From positions 1-64,000 of the forward strand of contig JAFLUX010000004.1 in assembly GCA_022508605.1 (NCBI GenBank): DNA of 64,000 nucleotides. The letters are read 5' to 3'. The translations under genes were made by a program, and so were the position numbers. Positions within the stretch are counted from its first letter, which is position 1; the number at the start of each line of letters is the position of its first letter. The notes below the pieces were generated by a model. That model saw only the letters and a program-made list of their open reading frames with translations. It was not told where the DNA came from and did not search any database. The DNA is from Bacteroidales bacterium (lineage in GTDB: Bacteria > Bacteroidota > Bacteroidia > Bacteroidales > UBA932). Shown here piece after piece: positions 22,664 through 30,851 of the stretch.

Positions 22664-25322
22664 TCAGCGCAGACTCGATTGAATACAAAAGGGCCTTGTA
22701 GTGTGTTTTGTCCCCGGCAGATGCTGACGAGGATGCTTTCTTCAGCAGTGTCCTGATTCTCTGAAGTTCGCCGAAATAGACCTCTTTGCTGTTGTCTATG
22801 GTTCTCAGGTTAAGTTTATATTGCCAGCCGTAACCGGCTTCTCCGAACGAATCGAGCATTCTGGAGGCGACATAGCCATGCCCGTTTTCCTCGTCCAGCT
22901 TGTGCAGAAGCTCTGCATATCTTCCTGCGATGCCGCTTTCGTCCAGACCGAAATTCACGATTTCGCCCACGGAGGGCGCGTAGGCCGAGCTAAGGGAGGC
23001 GGAACCCACCTTTACAAGCTGTGTCTTTTTGGTCACGATGCCGCTAAGATACTGGACATACAGGCTCTGCATGATTTTGTCCCCGTCCGTGAGCGGCTTG
23101 CGCCTGATGGCGCTTTCCCAGATGGATTCATACATGTCGTCGCACCAGTCCTGTATCGTGTAGGCTTCCGACGGCTTGTCGGCGATGCGGGACGAAAGCA
23201 GCACGTTCTGGCTTGTCTCGAACAGTTCGAGAATGGTGTAGTACTGCAAAATCGTGTGCAGCTCAAGACGCAGCGAGAACTTGTCCGTCAGTTCGCGGTT
23301 CTCGATCCAGCCGCAGTTCTTCAGTTCGGACACCACCCAGAGGAGAGCGTTGCGCTGATACTCTTTGTCCACGGACTTGGCGACCCTGCCGGGGGTTCCC
23401 GGCTTCACGGCGGTCAGATAGATGCCGCCGACGTTAGACATGACATTGGAGATATAGCGGTTGTACTGCTTTGCAAGGAGTTCATAACGGGAAGTCCTCA
23501 AAGAAGCGTCGGGGTCTACGGCATCGTCCATCCATTCCTCGAAATGCTCCAGTATGTACTTGAGATTGCGCACCCCATAGTCCGAAGCCTTTATGGGGTC
23601 GTTTCCGAGGTCTTCTTCGCGGGCGCTGGGGTCGTACCTCTTCGCCACCTGCTGCCTGCCGTAGCGGTATATGGGGTCGCCGGCTTTCTCGTCCACCCAC
23701 TTCTCCAGCACGGCGGACTCTTCCTTCATGGTGGCGGCTTCGGGGACGGGACAGTAGGCATAGCGCACCAGCCATTCGTCATAGGGCCCGAGGAAAGGAG
23801 GCATCAGGTTCACGTCCTTGTCGGTGGGCTGGGACACGTAGTTGAAACGGGCATAGTCCATTATGGAGGCGGTGGTGCCGTACTTCGCCGTGAATGCGGG
23901 GTCGCGCAGGGACTCCGTGTCATAGGCGGCGGATGCGCTCATGTTGTGCATGAATCCGAGCGTGTGGCCCACCTCGTGCGCAACGACGTACTCGATGGAT
24001 TCCGCCAGTACGTCTTCAGGCATCTTCCTGCCGCGGACGCGCGGATCCACCTGGGCGGTCTGTATGAAACGCCACTCATTGATAAGCTTGATGATGTCGT
24101 TGTAGATTATGACGGAGGCGTTGTAAATTTCTCCGCTTGCCGGATCGCACCAGGACGGCCCCATGGCGTTGGAAATCTGCGCGGGGACATAGCGGATGCA
24201 GGAGTATTTCAGGTTGTCGGGGTCGAAGTCCGGATCGTCCGAGGGGAAGTCGAGCACTTGTATGACATCTTTCAGGCCGATTTTCTCGAAAGCGGCATTC
24301 CACCTCAGCGCCCCTTTGCGTATGGGTTCGCGCCAATTGGCGGGAAATGCGTCGTCGAGGTAGAATACGACGTGCTTGACCGGTTCCACCAGCTCGCCCC
24401 GCAGCCATGCGCTGGTGTCGCTGGGTTGCACGTCCCAGCGTTTGATTACGGAATAACGGTCGATTTTGTCGGACTCGAAAGTCAGGTCGTATCTGTTGGT
24501 GAGGAATATTCCGACCCTTGAGTCGGCAATGCGGGGACGCATCTTTTTCTCCGGGAGGAGCATGACGGTACGGGTGACATCCACGGTAAACGGCTCCTTG
24601 TTCTTCAGCGCTATGAGCTGCATGAGGTTGGCGCTCACCGTGTAGGAAAGTGTGGACTTGATCAGGGCGTTGTCCCGGAATGCCTTGATGTCGCCCAGGA
24701 CCGTGCCGGAACTGTTGTACGATGCCGTCATGTTCACGCCTCCGGTGCTGGAGCCGCTGCGCACCGGCGCAAGGGGCTCATAGTTGGCGGCGAAAAGGGA
24801 GGTGACATCGAACACTACGGCCGAAGAGTCCGGGCTGTAGCAGGTGGTCTTGAAAGACGAGAGTATGGGGTCTTTGGAATTGCGCAGGACGGCGGTCCTG
24901 AGCGCCTCGTTGTTCTCGTCGTAATCGGGCATCAGGGTCACGTCGTTCATGAACACGGTGCTGTCCACCATCGTGAACTTCACGTGCATGGGGGGCATCG
25001 GCTTGTAACCGATGGAAACGAGGTCGGCGGCGCTGGAGCCGGTAATGGTGGATGCGATGAGCATCTCGCGTCCGAGATATTTTCTGTCGAGTTCGAAATA
25101 AATCTTTCCTTTGGCTTTGTGCAGGGTGAGGAATCCGCCTTCGCTTCGCGCCGTCACGCAGTTCTTGTCCTTCAGGAAAAGGCGGGCATATTTGTTTGCC
25201 TTTGTTTTCGAGGAATCGGCGCTCTCTTTCTTTTCGTTGTTTTCTTTTGTCGCAGCTGAGACGGGATTCGCCGCGAGACAGGCGGCAATCACCGCTACAG
25301 TCATAAAAAATCGGTTTTTCAT
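22653..25322 (-). CDS. Zinc-dependent metalloprotease (DUF5117/DUF5118 type)
   Basis: The 889-residue protein has a signal peptide (MKNRFFMTVAVIAACLAANPVSAA) and a long beta-rich N-terminal region typical of DUF5118/DUF5117 proteins. The metzincin zinc site is HEVGHTLGFMH at residues 449-459 (H449, H453 and H459 bind zinc, E450 is catalytic), followed by a Met-turn candidate ASIMDYARF. A long helical C-terminal domain completes it. It should act in the periplasm or on the surface as an endopeptidase. In this family the gene usually accompanies SusC/SusD, DUF4843 and PKD-like genes, exactly as here. It starts 34 nt after the folA stop and overlaps SusC by 11 nt. Confidence 0.9.
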   Translation of the reverse strand: MKNRFFMTVAVIAACLAANPVSAATKENNEKKESADSSKTKANKYARLFLKDKNCVTARSEGGFLTLHKAKGKIYFELDRKYLGREMLIASTITGSSAADLVSIGYKPMPPMHVKFTMVDSTVFMNDVTLMPDYDENNEALRTAVLRNSKDPILSSFKTTCYSPDSSAVVFDVTSLFAANYEPLAPVRSGSSTGGVNMTASYNSSGTVLGDIKAFRDNALIKSTLSYTVSANLMQLIALKNKEPFTVDVTRTVMLLPEKKMRPRIADSRVGIFLTNRYDLTFESDKIDRYSVIKRWDVQPSDTSAWLRGELVEPVKHVVFYLDDAFPANWREPIRKGALRWNAAFEKIGLKDVIQVLDFPSDDPDFDPDNLKYSCIRYVPAQISNAMGPSWCDPASGEIYNASVIIYNDIIKLINEWRFIQTAQVDPRVRGRKMPEDVLAESIEYVVAHEVGHTLGFMHNMSASAAYDTESLRDPAFTAKYGTTASIMDYARFNYVSQPTDKDVNLMPPFLGPYDEWLVRYAYCPVPEAATMKEESAVLEKWVDEKAGDPIYRYGRQQVAKRYDPSAREEDLGNDPIKASDYGVRNLKYILEHFEEWMDDAVDPDASLRTSRYELLAKQYNRYISNVMSNVGGIYLTAVKPGTPGRVAKSVDKEYQRNALLWVVSELKNCGWIENRELTDKFSLRLELHTILQYYTILELFETSQNVLLSSRIADKPSEAYTIQDWCDDMYESIWESAIRRKPLTDGDKIMQSLYVQYLSGIVTKKTQLVKVGSASLSSAYAPSVGEIVNFGLDESGIAGRYAELLHKLDEENGHGYVASRMLDSFGEAGYGWQYKLNLRTIDNSKEVYFGELQRIRTLLKKASSSASAGDKTHYKALLYSIESALNEK

Positions 25323-25356
25323 TTAGAGTCCGTTTTGAATATTCTCCATTATGTCA

Positions 25357-25875
25357 TTACAGTTTTTCATACACCGCAAACTCGAATGTGTATCCGCTTT
25401 CCGGGTCGGTGCGGGTCTCCGAACAGCTCACCTGCTTCCACACTGCGGGGTCTATTTCCGGAAAGAATGCGTCGGCATCCTGCACCGTGGTGTGTACGTG
25501 CGTGATGTACAGCCTGTCCACCATCGGGAGAGCGGCGCGGTACACCGAGGCTCCGCCCATGATGAAGCATTTGTCCTTTCCTTCTGCCTCGGCCTCGCGG
25601 AAAGCCTCGTCGAAGGAATATACGCAGCTCACTTCAGGTATAGGCTCGCCGCCGGCATTGAGCACTATGTTCCTGCGGCCCTTGAGGGGGCGAAACGGCA
25701 GTGAGAAATAGGTCGTGCGCCCCATGATTACCGGATATCCGGAAGTGACTGACTTGAAATATTTCAGGTCTTCGGAAATGTGCCAGGGGAGGTCTCCTTT
25801 GACCCCGATTCCGTTGTTGTCGGCAATGGCTACTATGATACATTTAAGCATGGCGTGAGGATGTTTGGTTGTCAT
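25357..25875 (-). CDS. folA: Dihydrofolate reductase
   Basis: The 172-residue protein has the DHFR core: [30 protein letters not shown] (Met20-loop region with the substrate-binding acidic residue), [20 protein letters not shown] (NADPH site) and [26 protein letters not shown]. It reduces dihydrofolate to tetrahydrofolate, replenishing what thymidylate synthase oxidises; thyA lies immediately upstream. The ATG at 25875 overlaps the thyA stop as ATGA, but a second in-frame ATG eight codons later (MLKCIIVAI) matches the usual family N-terminus better, so the true start may be 25851. Confidence 0.95.
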   Translation of the reverse strand: MTTKHPHAMLKCIIVAIADNNGIGVKGDLPWHISEDLKYFKSVTSGYPVIMGRTTYFSLPFRPLKGRRNIVLNAGGEPIPEVSCVYSFDEAFREAEAEGKDKCFIMGGASVYRAALPMVDRLYITHVHTTVQDADAFFPEIDPAVWKQVSCSETRTDPESGYTFEFAVYEKL

Positions 25876-26666
25876 ACGGCTACCGGAGCCTTGATGGCCG
25901 GCCAGGGGTCGTAACCCTCGAGCGTGAAGTCTTCGTAGCGGAAGTCGAATATGCTCCGGACCTCCGGGTTGAGCCGCATGGTGGGCAGTTTCCGCGGCTC
26001 CCGCGATAGCTGGAGCGCCACCTGGTCTGAATGGTTGAGGTACAGGTGCGTGTCACCAGTGCTGTGTATGAACTCGCCGGGCTGAAGTTCGCACACCTGG
26101 GCTATCATCATGGTGAGAAGGGCGTAGGACGCGATATTGAAAGGCACGCCGAGGAAGGTGTCGGCGCTGCGCTGATACAGCTGGCAGCTCAGTTTGCCGT
26201 CCGCCACATAGAACTGGAAAAGGCAGTGGCAGGGGGGAAGCGCCATCTTGTCTATGTCGCCCGGATTCCAGGCGCACACCAGCATGCGGCGGGAGTCGGG
26301 ATGCTGCCGTATCTGCTCTATGACCTGCGAGAGCTGGTCTATGCTGCGTCCGTCCGCCGTCTGCCAGCTGCGCCACTGATGCCCGTAGACCGGGCCGAGG
26401 TCTCCGTTCTCATCGGCCCATTCGTCCCATATCGTCACCTTGTTGTCGTGCAGGTAGCCTATGTTGGTGTCGCCGGAAATGAACCACAGCAGTTCGTGGA
26501 TGATTGAACGCAGGTGCAGTTTCTTCGTTGTCAGAAGGGGGAATCCCTCCGATAGGTCGAAACGCATCTGGTATCCGAAGATGCTGCGGGTGCCGACTCC
26601 TGTGCGGTCTTGCTTGATGACTCCGTTTTCGCTTATGTGGCGGAGCAGGTCGAGGTACTGTTTCAT
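25872..26666 (-). CDS. thyA: Thymidylate synthase
   Basis: The 264-residue protein matches bacterial ThyA in full length (E. coli 264). It begins [31 protein letters not shown], and carries the active-site cysteine in [13 protein letters not shown], the dUMP-binding [20 protein letters not shown], and the C-terminal [19 protein letters not shown]. It methylates dUMP to dTMP using methylene-tetrahydrofolate. It overlaps the DUF5106 gene upstream and folA downstream by 4 nt each, so ThyA and FolA should be made together. Confidence 0.98.
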   Translation of the reverse strand: MKQYLDLLRHISENGVIKQDRTGVGTRSIFGYQMRFDLSEGFPLLTTKKLHLRSIIHELLWFISGDTNIGYLHDNKVTIWDEWADENGDLGPVYGHQWRSWQTADGRSIDQLSQVIEQIRQHPDSRRMLVCAWNPGDIDKMALPPCHCLFQFYVADGKLSCQLYQRSADTFLGVPFNIASYALLTMMIAQVCELQPGEFIHSTGDTHLYLNHSDQVALQLSREPRKLPTMRLNPEVRSIFDFRYEDFTLEGYDPWPAIKAPVAV

Positions 26667-27727
26667 ATCGTGTCGAGGAAAGAAAGGACATTTTCCGTGA
26701 CGGCATCCTTCATGAGCACCCGTTTACTGGAGTCCAGCAGGTACAGCGAGGGGATGGCCCGGATATCGTATTTGCCGCTTTCGCGCAGGGAGAAAGTGTA
26801 GTCGTACCCGTTTATCCACGTGTCCGGGTAGTTGCGGTGGTATTCCCGCCATTCCTGTACGGCCTCGTCTATGTAGATGTTGACTACGGCCAGCCTCCCC
26901 TCGGCTATCAGGGAGTCTATGCGTCCGTGCGACCTAATCTCCCGGACTATGGCCTTGCAGGATTCGCAGCCGGGGTTGCTGAAAAAGAGCATCGTGTATT
27001 CGGCCTTGACTTCGTAAAGAGAGCCTTTGCGGCCCTTGATGTCGCTGAAACGGAAGTCCGGGGCCTTGCTGCCGAACGTGTTCGTGGCGCACATCTTAGC
27101 CTCGTATCTGTAGGCGGTGCGCATGTCTTCCCCTGTGCACGGGCTATCCGCAAGGGCCTTGGCGAAGGGCAGGTAGAGGTCTTCGTCGCGGACCGGAGAA
27201 ATGGGGTCGTACAGGTAGTGCGACACCATCTCGCTCATCTTGACATACAGCAGGGAGGTGGTGTCGGCCAGTTGTTTGGCCTCTATCTGCTTGAAAAAGT
27301 GCAGTATGCTTTTTTGCGCCTCGTGCAATGGGCCGGGTTCGTCCGGAGTGGCCTTTTGCTTGAGCGTGGATAGCAGCAGGATGTAGTTCGCAAGCCCTTG
27401 TTCCACCTCCTTGTCCTTCACGCCGAGTATCATTTCGGCATCTGTGACGCCGTCTCCGTTGATGAACGCATCCCAATAGTGCCCGAGCACGTAATTGCGG
27501 GCCTCTGCGGTGTCGTTGCCGTAGACGGCCGGGACGCTGATCATCGGGAAGGCGCGCGCGTTCTTTTCTCTGGCGGCGCTTGCGGCAGGCTTTATGGCAG
27601 TCTTGCCCGTTGTCTTGCCGGTGGTTTTCGTGCCGGTGGAGCTTGTGAGGGCGCCCTGCTGCCCACCCTCGAACGAGCAGGCGCACAGACAGATGGCGGC
27701 TATCAGGTATGTCAGGCTCTTGTTCAT
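26663..27727 (-). CDS. DUF5106 lipoprotein with thioredoxin-like domain
   Basis: The 354-residue lipoprotein (LCACS, Cys near 17) has a Thr/Lys/Gly/Ala-rich tether ([20 protein letters not shown]). A helical DUF5106-type region (about 70-215) is followed by a thioredoxin-like fold that starts near [14 protein letters not shown], with the redox motif CESC in [15 protein letters not shown]. The last part ([21 protein letters not shown]) contains the conserved cis-Pro (IPSLYLL). It is probably a periplasmic-facing thiol-disulfide protein, as in TlpA/ResA-like families; its partner is unknown. It overlaps its neighbours by 4 nt on both sides. Confidence 0.82.
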   Translation of the reverse strand: MNKSLTYLIAAICLCACSFEGGQQGALTSSTGTKTTGKTTGKTAIKPAASAAREKNARAFPMISVPAVYGNDTAEARNYVLGHYWDAFINGDGVTDAEMILGVKDKEVEQGLANYILLLSTLKQKATPDEPGPLHEAQKSILHFFKQIEAKQLADTTSLLYVKMSEMVSHYLYDPISPVRDEDLYLPFAKALADSPCTGEDMRTAYRYEAKMCATNTFGSKAPDFRFSDIKGRKGSLYEVKAEYTMLFFSNPGCESCKAIVREIRSHGRIDSLIAEGRLAVVNIYIDEAVQEWREYHRNYPDTWINGYDYTFSLRESGKYDIRAIPSLYLLDSSKRVLMKDAVTENVLSFLDTI

Positions 27728-29637
27728 TTCAGCACCGTCGCTTCGGCCACGGCCCTAAGCATGATGGCCTCGTGTTCGCTCAGACCGCAGGAGGGGACAT
27801 GGCCCTTGAAGGGTTTCCCGCTTATGGTAAGGTAGGTAACGCATGCCTTGAGATAGGCCCCTGAAAGTCCCGGGTGCTTATCGTCGCGATGCAGCAGTCC
27901 CATTTCGGGGACCTTTGCGAAAGCCTGTCCCACGAGGGATTTTTCAGTACCGGCAAGTGCGGCGAGGCTGTTGCAGCCCTCGGACAGCATGCGGTCGAAT
28001 TCTTCAAGCGAACCGAAACCGCCGTTGGACAGGGCCGGATACGCCCAGGTGTTCTCGACATAAATCCTGCACTTTGGCGACTTGCCGCGTATGATTCCGA
28101 CCAGCTCCCCGTATGCGTCGGCGACATCCTTGTGTCCGGCGGGATTGGCGGCATACTGCGCCGGCTCCTGGCTCTGTCCCTGGATGAAGGCATAGTCGTA
28201 GCGTGTCTGAGCGGCGGTTTTCACGGACATTTCGAGACCGCAATGCTGCCTGAATGTCTGTCCGCCCTTGAGCGATGCGTGAACGTCGAGCTTCAGCCCC
28301 TGCGAGAACGCAATTTCCTGAAGCATGAAAGGCTCTCCGAAATAGTATGTGAATGAGTTGCCTATGAGCAGCACGGACTTCTCCCTGGAGGGCTTTGCGC
28401 TGCCGAGAGGCTTGAGAACGGCGCCGACATAGTGTTTCTTTTTCACTTCCACCGAATTTCCGGGCTCGTCCGCGCTGAGCCTGCTGCCGTCTGCGGCAAG
28501 GCCGCTGCATACGCGGCAGCGCACCTTCAGCGTGTCGTAGACCGTATTGCGCAGTTTGTAGGTGGTAAGATAGGTCGTAGGATGCTTCTGCGAGGCGCTT
28601 ACGGTAAAGAACGAACCTTCTTTCACCCACTCGTCCCCGTCAAGGAATTCCACGGCATATTGTTCAGGGGCTTTCTCCCCCGTGTTCTCGACGCTGACTC
28701 CGAACTGCACCCAAGTGCCTTTCGGGAGCACGTCTACGGGACGGGAAAACACTATCGCGTCTCCCTCCACCATTCCGCTGCGGCTTATGGCGCTGCGTTT
28801 GTCGAGGAACCAGAGTCCGTCGCTGTGGTCTGAGCCGAAAATGGTGTTGAGGGCCTTGGCCAGCTGGTATCCCGCCTTGCGGATTTCCAGTTCGGCAAGT
28901 CCTATGTGGGCATCTATGAATTCCTGTCCGAGCACCGCACCTGCCGGAACCGTGCGTATGTATGGACGCACGTCGCGGGCGCAGTCTTCGAACCATTCCC
29001 TTGCCCAGCCTCCTGTGACGCTGCTGATGTGCTGGCTGTCCCAGGTGTCGAGCCTGTCAGCATATTCCCTGTAGTCTTTCCAGGCGAGGCCGCTGTGTTT
29101 CTGTATTATGCCGGTGTCCCAGACCGCATGCAGCACGGCCTGTTTGCCGAAAAATTCCACGCTGTGCTTCAGTTCGTTTTTCTCGTCCGTGTAGCGCACG
29201 TGAGCGGGGCAGTGGAAGTCTCCGACGATGTGGGTCATGCACTTTATGGCCTGGAGTACCACGCTGTCCGGCATGGACTCGTAGTCTTTCAGGCATTCCC
29301 TGAAAAATTCCATCGCCGTGACCCCGTCGCGGCAGTTCCTGCGGGCTTTCCTCAGGTAGAGGGGGCTGTTGAATGAGGGGTCGCATATTGATGCATGCCA
29401 TCCTGCGAACTCGGTTTTGTACGGCTCCGTGCCCGCCACCTCGTCCATCCAGCTCGCCCAGGTGGCGAGAGGCGCTCCGCCGGTGTAGTAGTCTATGACC
29501 CTTGCGGCCTCCGGCGTGAGGTGACGCTGGGCGATTTCTGCGATTGTGGCATGCCCGAGGCGACCCCAGGCGGCGGCCCCGACGCTCATTGAGAGCGCAA
29601 GCAGGGCGAGCGAAATGCGGTGCACTGTCTGCTTCAT
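27724..29637 (-). CDS. S1/P1 nuclease fused to a DUF4886 SGNH-type hydrolase domain
   Basis: From the ATG at 29637, which overlaps the pepT stop as ATGA, the protein has 637 residues. A signal peptide ends AAA-W24; in P1 nuclease the mature N-terminal Trp ligates zinc. WGRLGHATIAEIAQRHL, the Asp in ASWMDEV and HIVGDFHCPAHV supply the expected zinc-binding His/Asp set, so residues 24 to about 300 are an S1/P1-type phosphatase/nuclease. After a beta-rich linker, about 425-637 hold KSVLLIGNSFTYYFGEPFMLQEIA (block I Ser of DUF4886 SGNH-like proteins) and a late DDKHPGLSGAYL with an Asp/His pair. It should act in the periplasm or outside the cell. The joining of the two domains is unusual to me. 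Confidence 0.85.
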   Translation of the reverse strand: MKQTVHRISLALLALSMSVGAAAWGRLGHATIAEIAQRHLTPEAARVIDYYTGGAPLATWASWMDEVAGTEPYKTEFAGWHASICDPSFNSPLYLRKARRNCRDGVTAMEFFRECLKDYESMPDSVVLQAIKCMTHIVGDFHCPAHVRYTDEKNELKHSVEFFGKQAVLHAVWDTGIIQKHSGLAWKDYREYADRLDTWDSQHISSVTGGWAREWFEDCARDVRPYIRTVPAGAVLGQEFIDAHIGLAELEIRKAGYQLAKALNTIFGSDHSDGLWFLDKRSAISRSGMVEGDAIVFSRPVDVLPKGTWVQFGVSVENTGEKAPEQYAVEFLDGDEWVKEGSFFTVSASQKHPTTYLTTYKLRNTVYDTLKVRCRVCSGLAADGSRLSADEPGNSVEVKKKHYVGAVLKPLGSAKPSREKSVLLIGNSFTYYFGEPFMLQEIAFSQGLKLDVHASLKGGQTFRQHCGLEMSVKTAAQTRYDYAFIQGQSQEPAQYAANPAGHKDVADAYGELVGIIRGKSPKCRIYVENTWAYPALSNGGFGSLEEFDRMLSEGCNSLAALAGTEKSLVGQAFAKVPEMGLLHRDDKHPGLSGAYLKACVTYLTISGKPFKGHVPSCGLSEHEAIMLRAVAEATVLK

Positions 29638-30851
29638 TCTGCGAAGAGCTTTATGATGTTGAGTATTACGGCGGATGCTTTCTGCATGGACTCTAACGGC
29701 ACCCATTCGTACTTGCCGTGGAAGTTGAGCCCGCCGGCGAAGATATTGGGGCAGGGGAGTCCCTTGAAAGACAGGTTGGCCCCGTCGGTGCCGCCGCGTA
29801 TGGGCTGTATGCGGGGCGTGACCCCGGCCAGCTTCATCGCCTCCACGGCCTTCTCCACTATGTGGTAATGGGGCTCCACCATCTCCCGCATGTTGTAATA
29901 CTGGTCCTTGATGACGGGGGTCGCGGTGCCGCTGCCGTATTTGGCGTTGATGAAATTGCAGCACTCCTGCATGAAGTCTTTCTTGCGCTCGAACTTCGCC
30001 CTGTCGTGGTCGCGGATAATCCAGTTCACGGTGCATTCCTCCACGCTGCCCTTTATGCCGATGAGGTGGAAGAATCCCTCGTACCCCTCCGTGTGCTCTG
30101 GCCTCTGCCCGGCGGGGAGCAGGGAGGTGAGTTCCTGGGCTATGAGTATGGAGTTGAGCATCTTGTCCTTTGCGTTTCCGGGGTGTACGTTGCGGCCCTG
30201 GATGTGCACGGATGCGGATGCGGCGTTGAAGTTCTCGTATTCCAGCTCTCCGACTTCTCCTCCGTCCATGGTGTAGGCGAAATCCGCTCCGAAACGCTCC
30301 ACATCGAATTTCACGACACCCCGTCCTATCTCTTCGTCGGGTGTGAAGCCGATTTTGATTTCCCCGTGTTTGAACTCCGGGTGAGTGACAATGTACTCGA
30401 CGGCATCCATGATTTCGGCAATCCCGGCCTTGTCGTCGGCGCCCAGCAGGGTCGTTCCGTCGGCCGTGATGATGGTTTCTCCCTTGTGTGCGAGCAGTTC
30501 GGGGAAGTCGGCGGGGTCGAGTTTCATCCCCGGAACGCCTTTAAGCTCTATTGCGGAGCCGTCGTAGTCGCGGATAATCTGCGGCTTGACATCTTTGCCG
30601 GGGGCGTCCGGAGACGTGTCCGCATGGGCTATGAAGCCTATTTTGGGCACCTGCCTGTCCGTGTTGGACGGGATGGTGGCCATCACATATCCGTATTCGT
30701 CGAGGGTGGCCTGCACGCCGAGTTCGAGAAGCTCGTCCCGCAGCATTTGCAGCAGCACCAGCTCCCGGGCCGCAGACGGCTGGGAGGAAGATTCTTCATC
30801 GGATTGCGTATCTATTGCGACATAGCGCAGGAATCTGTCGAGTATGTTCAT
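29634..30851 (-). CDS. pepT: Peptidase T (tripeptidase)
   Basis: The 405-residue protein is full length for PepT (E. coli 408). Metal-binding motifs of the M20 family are visible: IGFIAHADTSPDAPG (first His and Asp), LLGADDKAGIAEIMDAVEYIV (bridging Asp), GFTPDEEIGRGV (catalytic Glu pair), AYTMDGGEVGELEYENFN and RGGTDGANLSFKGLPCPNIFAGGLNFHGKYE. It removes the N-terminal residue from tripeptides in the cytosol. It is coupled by a 4-nt overlap to the OPT transporter gene upstream, a sensible pairing of oligopeptide uptake with tripeptide hydrolysis. Confidence 0.97.
   Translation of the reverse strand: MNILDRFLRYVAIDTQSDEESSSQPSAARELVLLQMLRDELLELGVQATLDEYGYVMATIPSNTDRQVPKIGFIAHADTSPDAPGKDVKPQIIRDYDGSAIELKGVPGMKLDPADFPELLAHKGETIITADGTTLLGADDKAGIAEIMDAVEYIVTHPEFKHGEIKIGFTPDEEIGRGVVKFDVERFGADFAYTMDGGEVGELEYENFNAASASVHIQGRNVHPGNAKDKMLNSILIAQELTSLLPAGQRPEHTEGYEGFFHLIGIKGSVEECTVNWIIRDHDRAKFERKKDFMQECCNFINAKYGSGTATPVIKDQYYNMREMVEPHYHIVEKAVEAMKLAGVTPRIQPIRGGTDGANLSFKGLPCPNIFAGGLNFHGKYEWVPLESMQKASAVILNIIKLFAE

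Noticed and set aside
22821-24521. 566-codon plus-strand open frame
   Set aside because: It lies antisense to the metalloprotease, whose HExxHxxGxxH site and signal peptide identify the real gene.
15825-25322. Polysaccharide utilisation locus
   Set aside because: SusC/SusD are present but no glycoside hydrolase, lyase or hybrid two-component sensor is nearby; a metalloprotease suggests peptides instead.
27724-30036. Longer N-terminus for the S1/P1 nuclease fusion
   Set aside because: The extra 133 codons overlap pepT and would bury the signal peptide; the ATG at 29637 overlaps the pepT stop as ATGA.
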